Part shown: positions 22,994-30,498 of the stretch, in pieces
Layout of the letters: each line of letters starts with the position of its first letter
How positions within the stretch are numbered: the stretch's first letter is position 1
NCBI GenBank assembly: GCA_001247695.2
Contig: LGRX02028822.1
Span: forward strand, 1 to 30,498
Source: Cymbomonas tetramitiformis
Taxonomy: Eukaryota; Chlorophyta; Pyramimonadophyceae; Pyramimonadales; Pyramimonadaceae
DNA length: 30,498 nt
Direction of reading: 5' to 3'
Position numbers and translations under genes: made by a program
The notes under the pieces: generated by a model
What the model was told of the DNA's origin: nothing
The model's input: only the letters and a program-made list of their open reading frames with translations
Databases searched by the model: none

Positions 22994-24294
22994 TCACACG
23001 TCAAAGTCCATATCTTGCAGAGTGTTGTACCTATTTTGCAGTGCTGCACCTTCTTCCTGTGCAATTTTGTTGAGAAGTTCTGCTCTGTCCTTTCCGATGT
23101 TTTTCTTGCGATCACCAGGGCTCGGTGACGGCTTGATTTGGGAGAGAGATCTCTTTTTCCCTGGGTAGAAGCAAATATTTTCCGATCACAAAAGTACTTA
23201 ACACGGCATAAAAGCTTAAAGGTAATGCAACAGGCGTTGATGCAACAAGCATAATGAGAGAGTCTTATACCTTTGCAGGCTGTGCAGTTGCAGTTTGGTG
23301 GATGCCCCCCGTGCCTCTGAGTTGCTGGCCTTGCCACTGTATGGGACCCTGTGCTCTGGTCGGTTCCCTCTGCAAATCCTGGTGGGAATGTCCCCTGCTC
23401 TGGCTGTGCCGCGGCTGGGACTGTCTGGGCAGCTGTCTGGGCTTCTGGTGCTGCCGAGATGTGCTCACCGTAAATCCTCACGGGGCAATTCTTTGTGCTG
23501 TGACCGTTGGCCGATTTCCCCTCACACTCACGACAAATTAATGCTGAGCACTTTGAGATGAACACTGTTCCGAGGCCAGACCAGTGGTACTCCAATGGAA
23601 GTGCGTACAAGGCGTGCTCTTTGTTTTTCTTGTCGATCCTGGCAGGTTCAGGATGGCGGCCCAAGCCACTCTTCAAGAGAACAAAGATCTGTCTGACCAG
23701 TCTTGAACGTTTTTTACTTCCGCGTGCCCTGGTGTGAACTGTGAAAGTCTGCTGGAAAGTAATTTCCTTAATGAGCCTGGAGAATGGCGAGGCTTTAATG
23801 TGAGAGAGAATGTGCTGGAGTTTTGGCTGTTTCCCGGACCTGACTGCTTTGAATCCCAGAGTAATGCTTGTGAGTTTGCTGCTTTTAGGGGTGATGAGAA
23901 AATCCTGATTGTCTGCCACGATCACCGCGTGTTCGATTAGCACCCTTGCTTCCTCAATCGAAGCCACTCTCACGTGCAAGAAAGGGGTGGCACTGCTGGG
24001 ATATTTCTTCCCCTCCACACTGAAAGTTGCAACGCTCCTCTGAGCCTGTAGCAGCACGGCTCTCAGGAGTCTGCTCACTTCACTGATCTCGCGTTCTGTG
24101 AATGGGCCAGAGGTCACAGCTCCCAGCCGCTTTACTTTAACGGATGCGAGGAAGTCGTCGTTACGCAAGCCCCCGTCCTCGTTATCAGTGTCGTAGTCGT
24201 CGTTGTCTTGAAGTTCTTTGTTCAGTTGCTCGAATTCTTCCGCCTCGTCAAAAGCCGCTAGGTCGAACTCGTCGTCTTCCTCGTAATCTTGCAT
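22994..24294 (-). CDS. Spliced gag-like protein with CCHC zinc knuckle
   Basis: The start chosen is the ATG at 24294, giving an acidic N terminus (MQDYEEDDEFDLAAF). Exon 1 (24294-23271) encodes 341 residues plus one base. Exon 2 (23160-22994) encodes the rest, ending TGA, for about 396 residues in total. The middle is a basic alpha/beta region of unknown fold, possibly RRM-like. A knuckle C254-x2-C257-x7-H265-x4-C270 follows, then a Pro/Ala/Gln-rich linker and a further Cys cluster (CNCTAC). The splice is inferred from AAAG|GTATAAG and TTCTACCCAG|GG; after joining, the downstream frame becomes charged and helical and ends DFDV. Knuckle and position suggest an RNA-binding ORF1/Gag. It is unusual for a retroelement ORF to keep an intron; a host gene is the alternative. 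Confidence 0.55.
23161..23270 (-). other. Predicted 110-bp intron in the gag-like ORF
   Basis: Donor G|GTATAAG at 23270 and acceptor TTTGCTTCTACCCAG ending at 23161. Splicing changes the frame into one that reads as a charged helical tail. The unspliced frame also remains open, so both forms could be translated. Confidence 0.55.
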
Positions 24295-24338
24295 ACCCGC
24301 TGGTTCCTTTGTGATTGGAACAAGAGAAACCCGCACCA

Positions 24339-24507
24339 CTAGCGAAAATGTAAGAGAGTATACAATTTGTGTTCGTAATGCGCGTGTTTTAAGCAGGTTT
24401 GACAATGCTTCACAGCAGTTGCTTCTTTCGTCGTTATTGGAGGGTTTGCGTGTCACGAGTTTGCCAATGGAGACAAGGGAGAATGTTTTGTTGTGTGTTT
24501 GTCTCAC
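24339..24507 (-). other. Predicted intron between the accessory ORF and the gag-like ORF
   Basis: Donor GAAAAG|GTGAGAC at 24507 lies about 27 bases after the stop of the accessory ORF. An acceptor, ACATTTTCGCTAG, ends at 24339, with the gag-like ATG 45 bases further on. A later acceptor (TCACAAAG) is an alternative. If real, it joins two consecutive ORFs on one transcript or places the intron in a leader. Confidence 0.4.
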
Positions 24508-24534
24508 CTTTTCAGTAGTGCGATCCTCTGCTGG

Positions 24535-25353
24535 TTACTGCTCGGGCTCAGGTTGAGGTTGCTCTTCTTTCTCAGGTTGCTTGGATGCAGTGTCCATAAG
24601 CCGTTGCAATGACGTTGCCAGAAGTGAGTGCTCGCTCTGGGTGTCGTGGTCCCCACTTGAGATGCTTTTGAAGACTTCCCCAGCAGCAGTGAGTACACGC
24701 GTGTACTGGTCGAAGTCCAGGAGTTGCTCACCAAAGTTCTTCAGGTGGTCAACAGTCAGCTCCGACTGCGTCGATGCGAGGATCTTCTTCGCCACGTCGC
24801 TCGCGCCAGCTACAAGAACAACTTGTTCTCCCTCTCTTGTCGCAACGTAGAAAAGGTCGCAGCAATGCTGCAAACAGATTTTACAGAGTTTGTTCAGCGC
24901 TATAATGCAACCAGTTCTATTGTCTGTGAGGAATTTAGTAATGTTTCTAAGAGCAAATTGCGGAGTAAAATGGAACGTGCTAATTTCGCTCACTGCAAAT
25001 GCTAGGTGCTTTTCGCGTGTATGCGATGTCGTGAGCTTGAATTTGTTATGGCAAAGCGTGTAAAATTTCCGGACTCTCACCTTAAAGATTGTCGTAGTCA
25101 GCAAGACTCTGTTTCTTAGCGCCAGCTCTCCATAGTAGACTTGGATGTTCAGTTCAATTTCTGTCCCCAGGTCGTCTTTAACTGCTTTGATGAACTCAGT
25201 GTATAGGCAGGAGCCTATCTCGATCTTGTCAAAGCCTGATGACTCCCATACCGAGAACTGCGCTTTGATGTCGGCTTCGCGCTCCTTGATTTCCTCGAGG
25301 GTGCTTTCCTTATCCCGCGCTTGCCCTTGTGGGCGATCTTCCTCAGTTTCCAT
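24535..25353 (-). CDS. Small acidic protein, accessory ORF upstream of gag-like ORF (spliced)
   Basis: ATG at 25353 (METEEDRPQGQ…). The unspliced frame is open throughout, but a donor with a consensus sequence (TTTAAG|GTGAGAGT, 25080) and an acceptor (ATCTGTTTGCAG, ending 24868) bracket 213 bases, an exact multiple of three. The part between them is Cys/Phe-rich and unlike its flanks. The spliced product would be 201 residues: an acidic, Glu/Lys-rich N terminus, a short beta-rich section, then a helical C terminus ending in a Pro/Glu/Gln tail. The frame extends upstream to 25575 without an ATG and looks like leader. No family recognised. The proximity and strand suggest it belongs with the gag-like ORF. 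Confidence 0.5.
   Translation of the reverse strand: METEEDRPQGQARDKESTLEEIKEREADIKAQFSVWESSGFDKIEIGSCLYTEFIKAVKDDLGTEIELNIQVYYGELALRNRVLLTTTIFKVRVRKFYTLCHNKFKLTTSHTREKHLAFAVSEISTFHFTPQFALRNITKFLTDNRTGCIIALNKLCKICLQHCCDLFYVATREGEQVVLVAGASDVAKKILASTQSELTVDHLKNFGEQLLDFDQYTRVLTAAGEVFKSISSGDHDTQSEHSLLATSLQRLMDTASKQPEKEEQPQPEPEQ
24868..25080 (-). other. Predicted 213-bp stop-free intron in the accessory ORF
   Basis: Donor AAG|GTGAGAGT and acceptor TCTGTTTGCAG|CA in phase 0 on both sides. The length is divisible by three and free of stops in the coding frame, so retained and spliced forms would both be translatable. Earlier AG acceptors in the region lead at once to in-frame stops, which favours the one given. 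Confidence 0.5.
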
Positions 25354-25735
25354 ATCTGTAGCGCGTAAGATGTACACACAAACAAAGAGAATGGTGAGAG
25401 TCTTTTGCAGGTTGCCTTGTTTCCGCGATGTGTTTGTGATTCTCTTTTTTGCGATGTTGTTTTGAGTTTTCGGTATTTGGTACCTCGCGAGCGCAGAGCA
25501 GAGCTCTTTGCTCACTTCACCAGGCTTATTTTTACGTGCCTTTCCCGCGGAGATTAACTCGTTGGGCTCAGACACGGGTTAGCGAAAGAAATTCATAGCA
25601 GCAGTTTGCGGAAAGGGCATAAGTAGGACAGGGTTTAATAAGCATATTTAACAGTACAGGAAGGCGCAAATCACGCTGCAAAAAACAGCGCGCTTTTACC
25701 TTCGCTTTTATCTTCCTCCAGCTTCGAAAAACCTT

Positions 25736-25845
25736 CAGAAAATATTATATCATAATATTATTTTTTAGAAAAACATTTTCAGGTTCGCCTCATAGGGCGA
25801 ACGCTCTTTTTTTTTTTGAATATATATATATATATAGGCAGATAT
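25736..25845. other. AT-rich boundary with hairpin, T-run and TA microsatellite
   Basis: Near-palindromic AATATTATATCATAATATT (25741-25759), then a 7-bp perfect hairpin GTTCGCC / GGCGAAC (25783-25789 with 25796-25802, 6-base loop), followed by a run of T and a (TA)n stretch. It lies where the LINE-like unit is expected to begin on the minus strand. Could mark the element's 5' boundary or an insertion target. No function is assigned. Confidence 0.45.
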
Positions 25846-28480
25846 ATATCTATAACAGAATGCACAGTCAGTGAACACTCGCTTTCGGAATACTAAGATG
25901 ATAACATAAAATACTTTAGGGGTTTTATGCATCTGTGTTCCGAGCTACCGAGACGCATGCTACGTGTGACACGGCTCTCCGAAGGAGGACAGCAGGAGAC
26001 AGGCCCCCCCACTTTACAGTGGGGGTGTAAATCGGTCTACCCGTGACACCACCTCCTCCAGAAGGCGGAGAGAGGTGGAAACAGGGAGCAGTGTCAATAG
26101 TAGGCCTGCCGGCCATCCCACAGCAAGAAATCTAAGGAGCCTTTTTCAACTCAGCTAGAGGGGCATCCGCCCGGGCGCTAGCGTTCATGCTGCTCATATT
26201 GAAACAGAGCGGGGCTACACAGAATTGTCTAGTGAATTAGGGTTTGGGCTCAGGAGCAGGCGGCGGCGACGTTCTCGATGACAAAGGACGTCGAGCGTAA
26301 GGAAGACGATGTTCAGCCAATGCCCGTGCGGTGCCAAGGCCAAAAGCGGCCTGGCATCACCATAGCGAATGCACCGACGAAGAAAGGGTGAGGAGGTGGA
26401 AGGTGGAAAATGCGGTGAATGGATGTGGTTGAGCTCATGGGAAAAGGCTCGAAAGGAATGATGGTGAAGGGTGAAGTGGGCGTGACAGCACCACCAGACA
26501 CCACCAGATGGTGACCAAGGGGCGCATAAGGTGAAGGTGAGGGAAGTGGAGGGATGAGGTCGAAATAATCAAAGCACTCGTTGTGTGCTAGGACAACACA
26601 CGGTGTCATGCGCGGATGACTCAGCAATGTCATACATGCCAGTAGTGTCATACGCGCCTTACAGTGTTAGCGCCCGAGACCCCTGTTGAGGAAGAGACCC
26701 CCCTTATAGAGGAGTACACAATACCACTGCACTGTGTAATAATGTGTCATACCGAATATTGGCACATCATACTGCATGATAATGTAGTGCAAGCATATGA
26801 TAGGTTGATGAGACTTGGCCATGCTGACTAGGATTACCTCAGAGAGCTGAGTGAATAAGTAATGGCCAAGGCCAAAGAAACAGTTGAGATTTCTAGAGTA
26901 AAAACAACCGCATGGCAAAAGTCAAATAAATACCTAATTCTTACCTGCAAGTATATGTAGTAAGTCAGGACATAGATCCTAAGAGTGACATAGCTCACTA
27001 TGACCTTATAAAGCATAATATAGAACCTTGCTTTATATGAGTCCCATCATAAGTAGTTACAGTGTCTGTTATGTGAGGAGGGTTACAGCTGCCTCCCACA
27101 AAATGGTATCATAGTGCTACGCACCACCACCACCGCTTCCACACGTTTTTTCTGTTTTACAATTATAGCTTTTCGGGCGAATTTATGTGTTCTCCTGGGC
27201 TTCGGATGATATTTGAGCTCTCGCGCTGCTAGTGCGTTACGGGCACGAGGCCTCGCCCAGCCCGGCTCGCACAGTTCTATCCCGGCTTGTTGGTGCTCGT
27301 GCTCAGGTATGTGTCTTCTATAACAATCTGAAATTGAATTTCTTCTTCTGCGCGTTTGCGAGATGATAGTTTACTTTGGATTCCCAAAATCGGGCGCAGA
27401 GACTAAGCGCCCACTGCGATGGGTCGGTACCCTCAGTTGATTTTCGCTGCAGCCCTCCCATGGCAGCTTGTTTTGCCGCTATATCGTGTCTTTCAGCTGT
27501 CCAATGGAAACTCAATGCTTCATTAGCGTCGTGATATGTGGCGGTTCATGGGAGTGCCAACTTTCTCCCCCCATAAGGGGGGAACAGTGGTGCCCCCCGT
27601 GTCACCCCTCGCCTGGTAGGATGTCACTTGCAGTGCCTGCCTGTTTGCTCCGCGAGTGTGTCACGGTCCTGCCAGCTTAAGTCCGACCATCTTTATTGTT
27701 ATATCCGACTTTAGCCGAGAACCGAACCGAAACCCTACCGCGCTGCATTTCATTTTCAGTGACAAGCATATATATCAATAATATCTGCTTTCACATCAGG
27801 TCAGGACCCACCTACGTTCAGTGGTGTTGTTTCTTTCATTCTCCGTCCGCTTCGCGCCCGGCGATTCTATCTGACATCTTTTTAGTCCGACATATTCTTA
27901 GTACCGACATATTTCTAGTGTGCCAGGAGGCACGACGTACCTGCTGAGACACCCATAGTAGGGGGGTCTGATTTCGATGAGAATAAGAGTAGCGAACTAT
28001 TAGGAAAATTAGTGAGTGGATGTGACATTGCCTGAGCGAACAGTTGGGGAAAATAATATGTGAGCTCAGAGGAGAGAATAAAGAGAGGTAACAGAGTTGG
28101 TCTCTTAGACTTGGACAGCAAATGATATAACTCTTGCTGTCTGGGTTTATGTTAAATAGTATATCTGAATATATGATATGATTCCTCAAGATAATAGAGG
28201 ATAATAGTCTACTCCCGGGAATTCCCCTGGGACAATTTGGTATCTTAGGCGTGTGAGCGTCTTTTTAGCTCGCTCTCGCTCGCTTTGCGTGCTTGCATGC
28301 GCACTTTGGACCTGTGGCGAACTGCTTTCAGCTTCCGTTGCGACGTTCTGATATGTTTTTGGTGTGCATTCCGGTTGTTCTGGCGGCTTGACGGGTTAGC
28401 GTCCTAGAGGCGGGACCGTTTTTGTCGTTGGTTATACCGGTTTCACTCGTTTTTGGCCTATTTTGGCTCACTTCCGTGTG
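25846..28480. other. Long region without a recognisable gene
   Basis: Open frames are short, with no domain and no protein-like composition. Visible structures are short hairpins: CCCCCACT / AGTGGGGG at 26006-26025 with a 4-base loop, and CCCCCC-ATAA-GGGGGG near 27569-27585. There is also a CAC repeat near 27122 and spaced CCGACAT phrases near 27880-27910. Several pyrimidine tracts ending in AG suggest introns could exist, but I cannot build a gene. Confidence 0.4.
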
Positions 28481-28489
28481 CATCCTGAT

Positions 28490-29240
28490 AAGTGAACTCT
28501 ACGGCACATATTGGGGGGGAGGTATGATGGCTTACAACAACTTTTGTGCGATTTTTATGAGTTATTTACAATTGTTTTAGTCTTCATCAACTCATAGTAT
28601 GGCCTCAAACAGCTTATTTCTTCAAAATATGTGCGGATTCACTCCCTTTTTAGAGCTTAAAAAGAGTTGATGCACCTCCTCAACTTCGATAACTGGGCTT
28701 CTGGATGGTTGTGAAAAGTTATTTTACTTATTTTGGATATATTTTACCAAACTTTACCAGTCCTCATCAATTCTTGGAGCTTTGAGACCTTTTTGAGCCT
28801 TTTTGGGAGCTGCATTCACTCCTTTTTGGTCCATCAACCCTGAGTTTTAAGAGTGGATCAAGCTTCTAGACTTCAATATGGAACTTTTGAACGATATTAT
28901 TATTTTATTCTACTCAGTATGGATATTATTTACCGTTCTCAACAGATCTTGAAGGTCTACAACCCTTTGGTGCCCTTTTTGGCTGATGCATGCACCTTTT
29001 TCAGCCCCAAAATAGCCCTTTTTGACTGAAAATGGACTTTTCAGACTGCCAAATACTTATTCTGGACAGTACACACGGTTTATCTTTCAAATATGGACCT
29101 TACTGAAAAGTTTTTATCGGTGTATGGAGTTATGGGACCTTCTGGGAGCTATTTGGATACTTTTGGCTGCAGCATGCACTCCCCATCCACACCTAGCACT
29201 TGAAAACTGTGTCGCGGAGCCCTGGCGAATTTTCTAGAAA
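28490..29240. repeat. Degenerate ~178-bp satellite-like tandem repeat (about 4 monomers)
   Basis: A recurring block, 'g(c)att/tgcac(t)cc(c)tttt(t)', occurs at about 28637, 28814, 28990 and 29174 (offsets 177, 176 and 184). Other shared phrases fall at the same offsets: '(t)cttcatcaactc'/'tcctcatcaattc', 'tttttgggagct', 'tatggatattattta', 'aatatggac(c/t)tt'. Monomers are diverged and contain no gene. The length resembles centromere-type satellites of many eukaryotes, but four old copies are not evidence of a centromere. Confidence 0.65.
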
Positions 29241-29472
29241 TGGACAGAAGTGAAGTAAGGACTACGTTGACAACATAAAAAGTACTTCTTCAACTCTGTT
29301 TTCACTTCCAATAGTGTTACAAGCAACCTCAGCAGCTGGCAGCAAGTGTGCTTTCGACTGCTGAACATACATCCACTTCCAGCCCCCTTAACACTGTGGG
29401 CTATTTTTAGTAACCTACCAGCATATGGCCATACCCTTTGGTATTGGTGACACGTACAGACGACAGTGGTGA

Positions 29473-30498
29473 AAGCAGGGCTTTGACAAGTGGGTCTACC
29501 CTCCTGGACCTCTTCAGCAACCTGGTATTCCATTTGGCGGCTTCCCTCCTTCACCTTCAGCGTCCCCCACTACGTCGGACGACGAAGAGGACCCGTTCAC
29601 ACTTCCTGAAGGTTTCCAGCCCCTACTGTTACCTCAACCTCCACAACAGAACTAGCCTGCCTGTTTCCAGATATGCAGCCGCCCTACGACCCATACGCCG
29701 TACCCCCGTCTCCATTCACCTTTCCACCCTCACTTGCTGCTGGCTCCTTTCCACCCTCCACCACCGGACCTGCAGCACTCATGGCCCCAGGATAGCCCAG
29801 TCCCCTGCCATATCAACCACCTCAGGTCCCCCCCGCAGACCCCCGCCTTACTCCACTCAGCCCTTACCCACAGCCACATCCCTCAGGAACCGTCCCGGTG
29901 TACCACACCCCAGCAGCAGTTCCTGGACCGGTCCCCGCTGTACCATGGACCTGGTCTGGGGGTTTCCCCTTCGGGGGGGTTCCCTCCCCTTACGCCCCTG
30001 CACTTCACTCCCCGGCTCAGACGCTGCCAGGGACTGCTAGGAGTGCTGAGGAGGCGGCACGCTGGCTGGCGTATCGTCGGCAGGAAGAGGCGGCGGTGCT
30101 GGCTGCGTCAGGCTTGCAGGTGGGAGCTCAGGCCACCTATGGTGCTGGAGGGGTGCTCGCATAGCGCCCCGGCACGGGCTACCCAGCAGGGGCCTTTCGT
30201 ACCACTGGAGGGGTGCACGCAGAGCACCCCGGTGAGGGCTTCCCTGCAGGGGCCCACGCGACGAACGCTGGAGGGGTACATGAGGATGAGCCGGAAGAGG
30301 AGCCTGTCGCAGACAATCCCTGCCCTCACGATGAGTACCTGAGAGCAGGGACGTAGACCCCGACAACCCATTTGGCCGTAGTGCTGGCGAGGAGTCTGCG
30401 TATGAGTACGAGGCGGACCCCAACGACTACGACGAGTATCTGCGGGCGGGGGGGCACAGTGACGTGGACCCCAACGATCCGTACGGGGAAGGGCAGCG
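29473..30498 (+). pseudogene. Proline-rich coding remnant, runs off the window
   Basis: Frame 29473-29655 reads as a Pro/Gly/Gln-rich protein with an acidic patch (TSDDEEDPF). Coding character then moves to another frame from ATG 29673 (MQPPYDPYAVPPSPF), which is interrupted by TAG at 29793 and 30162. It contains a helical stretch (SAEEAARWLAYRRQEEAAVL), Gly/Ala-rich 20-residue repeats (30144-30266) and an acidic repeat DEYLRAG…SDVDPNDPYG near the end. One more frame change is needed around 30350. Composition resembles an extracellular or structural low-complexity protein or a retroelement Gag, but no family is recognised. It is called a pseudogene because of at least two TAGs and two frame changes; unrecognised introns are the alternative. 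Confidence 0.4.
30144..30290 (+). repeat. 60-bp tandem repeat inside the proline-rich remnant
   Basis: (G/A)CTGGAGGGGTGC starts at 30144 and 30204, and a third partial copy starts at 30267. Shared internal phrases are CGC(A)…GC(A)CCCCGG and GCAGGGGCC. The period of 60-63 keeps a 20-21 residue repeat in frame. Confidence 0.7.

Larger units (their letters stand above)
12050..25800 (-). mobile_element. Giant LINE-like (non-LTR) retroelement unit
   Basis: About 13.7 kb of colinear minus-strand coding sequence reads accessory ORF, CCHC gag-like ORF, heptad array, C48 protease, APE endonuclease, RT, RNase H, zinc knuckle, methyltransferase-like domain, stop and AATAAA. APE before RT and RNase H after RT is the non-LTR layout. 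Combining APE with a cysteine protease and RNase H recalls the Dualen/RandI group described from Chlamydomonas, but I could not find the R2-type restriction-like endonuclease that defines Dualen. That the ORFs at 22393-25575 belong to the same element is inferred from strand, order and the absence of other genes; they could instead be host or other-element sequence. Ends are approximate, and no target-site duplication was identified. Confidence 0.6.

Noticed and set aside
25783..25815. Bacterial-style intrinsic terminator (hairpin plus T-run)
   Set aside because: The shape fits, but the setting is eukaryotic; kept only as a structural note at the element boundary.
26313..26651. 112-residue minus-strand open frame
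   Set aside because: Low-complexity Pro/Ser/His composition, no domain and no supporting signals.

Overview
The window looks like nuclear DNA of a eukaryote that is rich in transposable elements, most likely an alga or related protist. Reasons: canonical GT-AG intron signals, AATAAA-type 3' end signals, large retroelement polyproteins, satellite-like arrays, no bacterial-style operons, and no recognisable host housekeeping gene. The taxon cannot be fixed from the sequence. DNA-methyltransferase-bearing Ty3 elements and cysteine-protease-bearing LINEs are best known from algae and dinoflagellates.

Layout. (1) 1-3805 is largely noncoding. It carries two stretches of short palindromic TTCCATAGG / CCTATGGAA motifs (about 350-1120 and 2590-3805, the second with a clear ~33-bp period). 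Between them is a 175-bp direct duplication containing an acceptor site and a small exon-like ORF. (2) About 3810-11750, plus strand, GC-rich: a Ty3/gypsy-type element. In the gag position it has a hydrophobic, multi-pass membrane-like reading frame instead of a capsid. Then comes a 1690-codon pol ordered RT - RNase H - C5 cytosine DNA methyltransferase - integrase - PHD finger. A single in-frame TAG interrupts the PHD finger. The same frame then stays open for 388 codons encoding the rest of the PHD finger, a Tudor-like segment and a second methyltransferase-like Rossmann domain. A C-rich 3' region with tandem duplications follows. (3) About 12050-25800, minus strand, AT-richer: a very long non-LTR (LINE-like) unit. 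In transcription order it has a small spliced ORF, a spliced gag-like CCHC ORF, a degenerate 36-copy 21-bp (heptad) array, and a giant ORF2 broken across three frames. ORF2 encodes a C48/Ulp1-like cysteine protease, a second degenerate C48-like segment, APE endonuclease, RT, RNase H, a zinc knuckle and an NPPF-containing methyltransferase-like domain. (4) 25800-28480 has no recognisable gene. (5) 28490-29240 is a ~178-bp satellite-like tandem repeat. (6) 29470-30498 is a proline-rich coding remnant interrupted by stops and running off the window.

The most interesting content is the Ty3 element that carries an apparent chromatin-modification kit (DNA methyltransferase, PHD/Tudor-like readers, second methyltransferase-like domain), next to a LINE-like unit that also carries a methyltransferase-like domain, proteases and intron-containing accessory ORFs. 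Both elements have frame interruptions. These may be decay, assembly error or recoding, and the alternatives are kept apart below.
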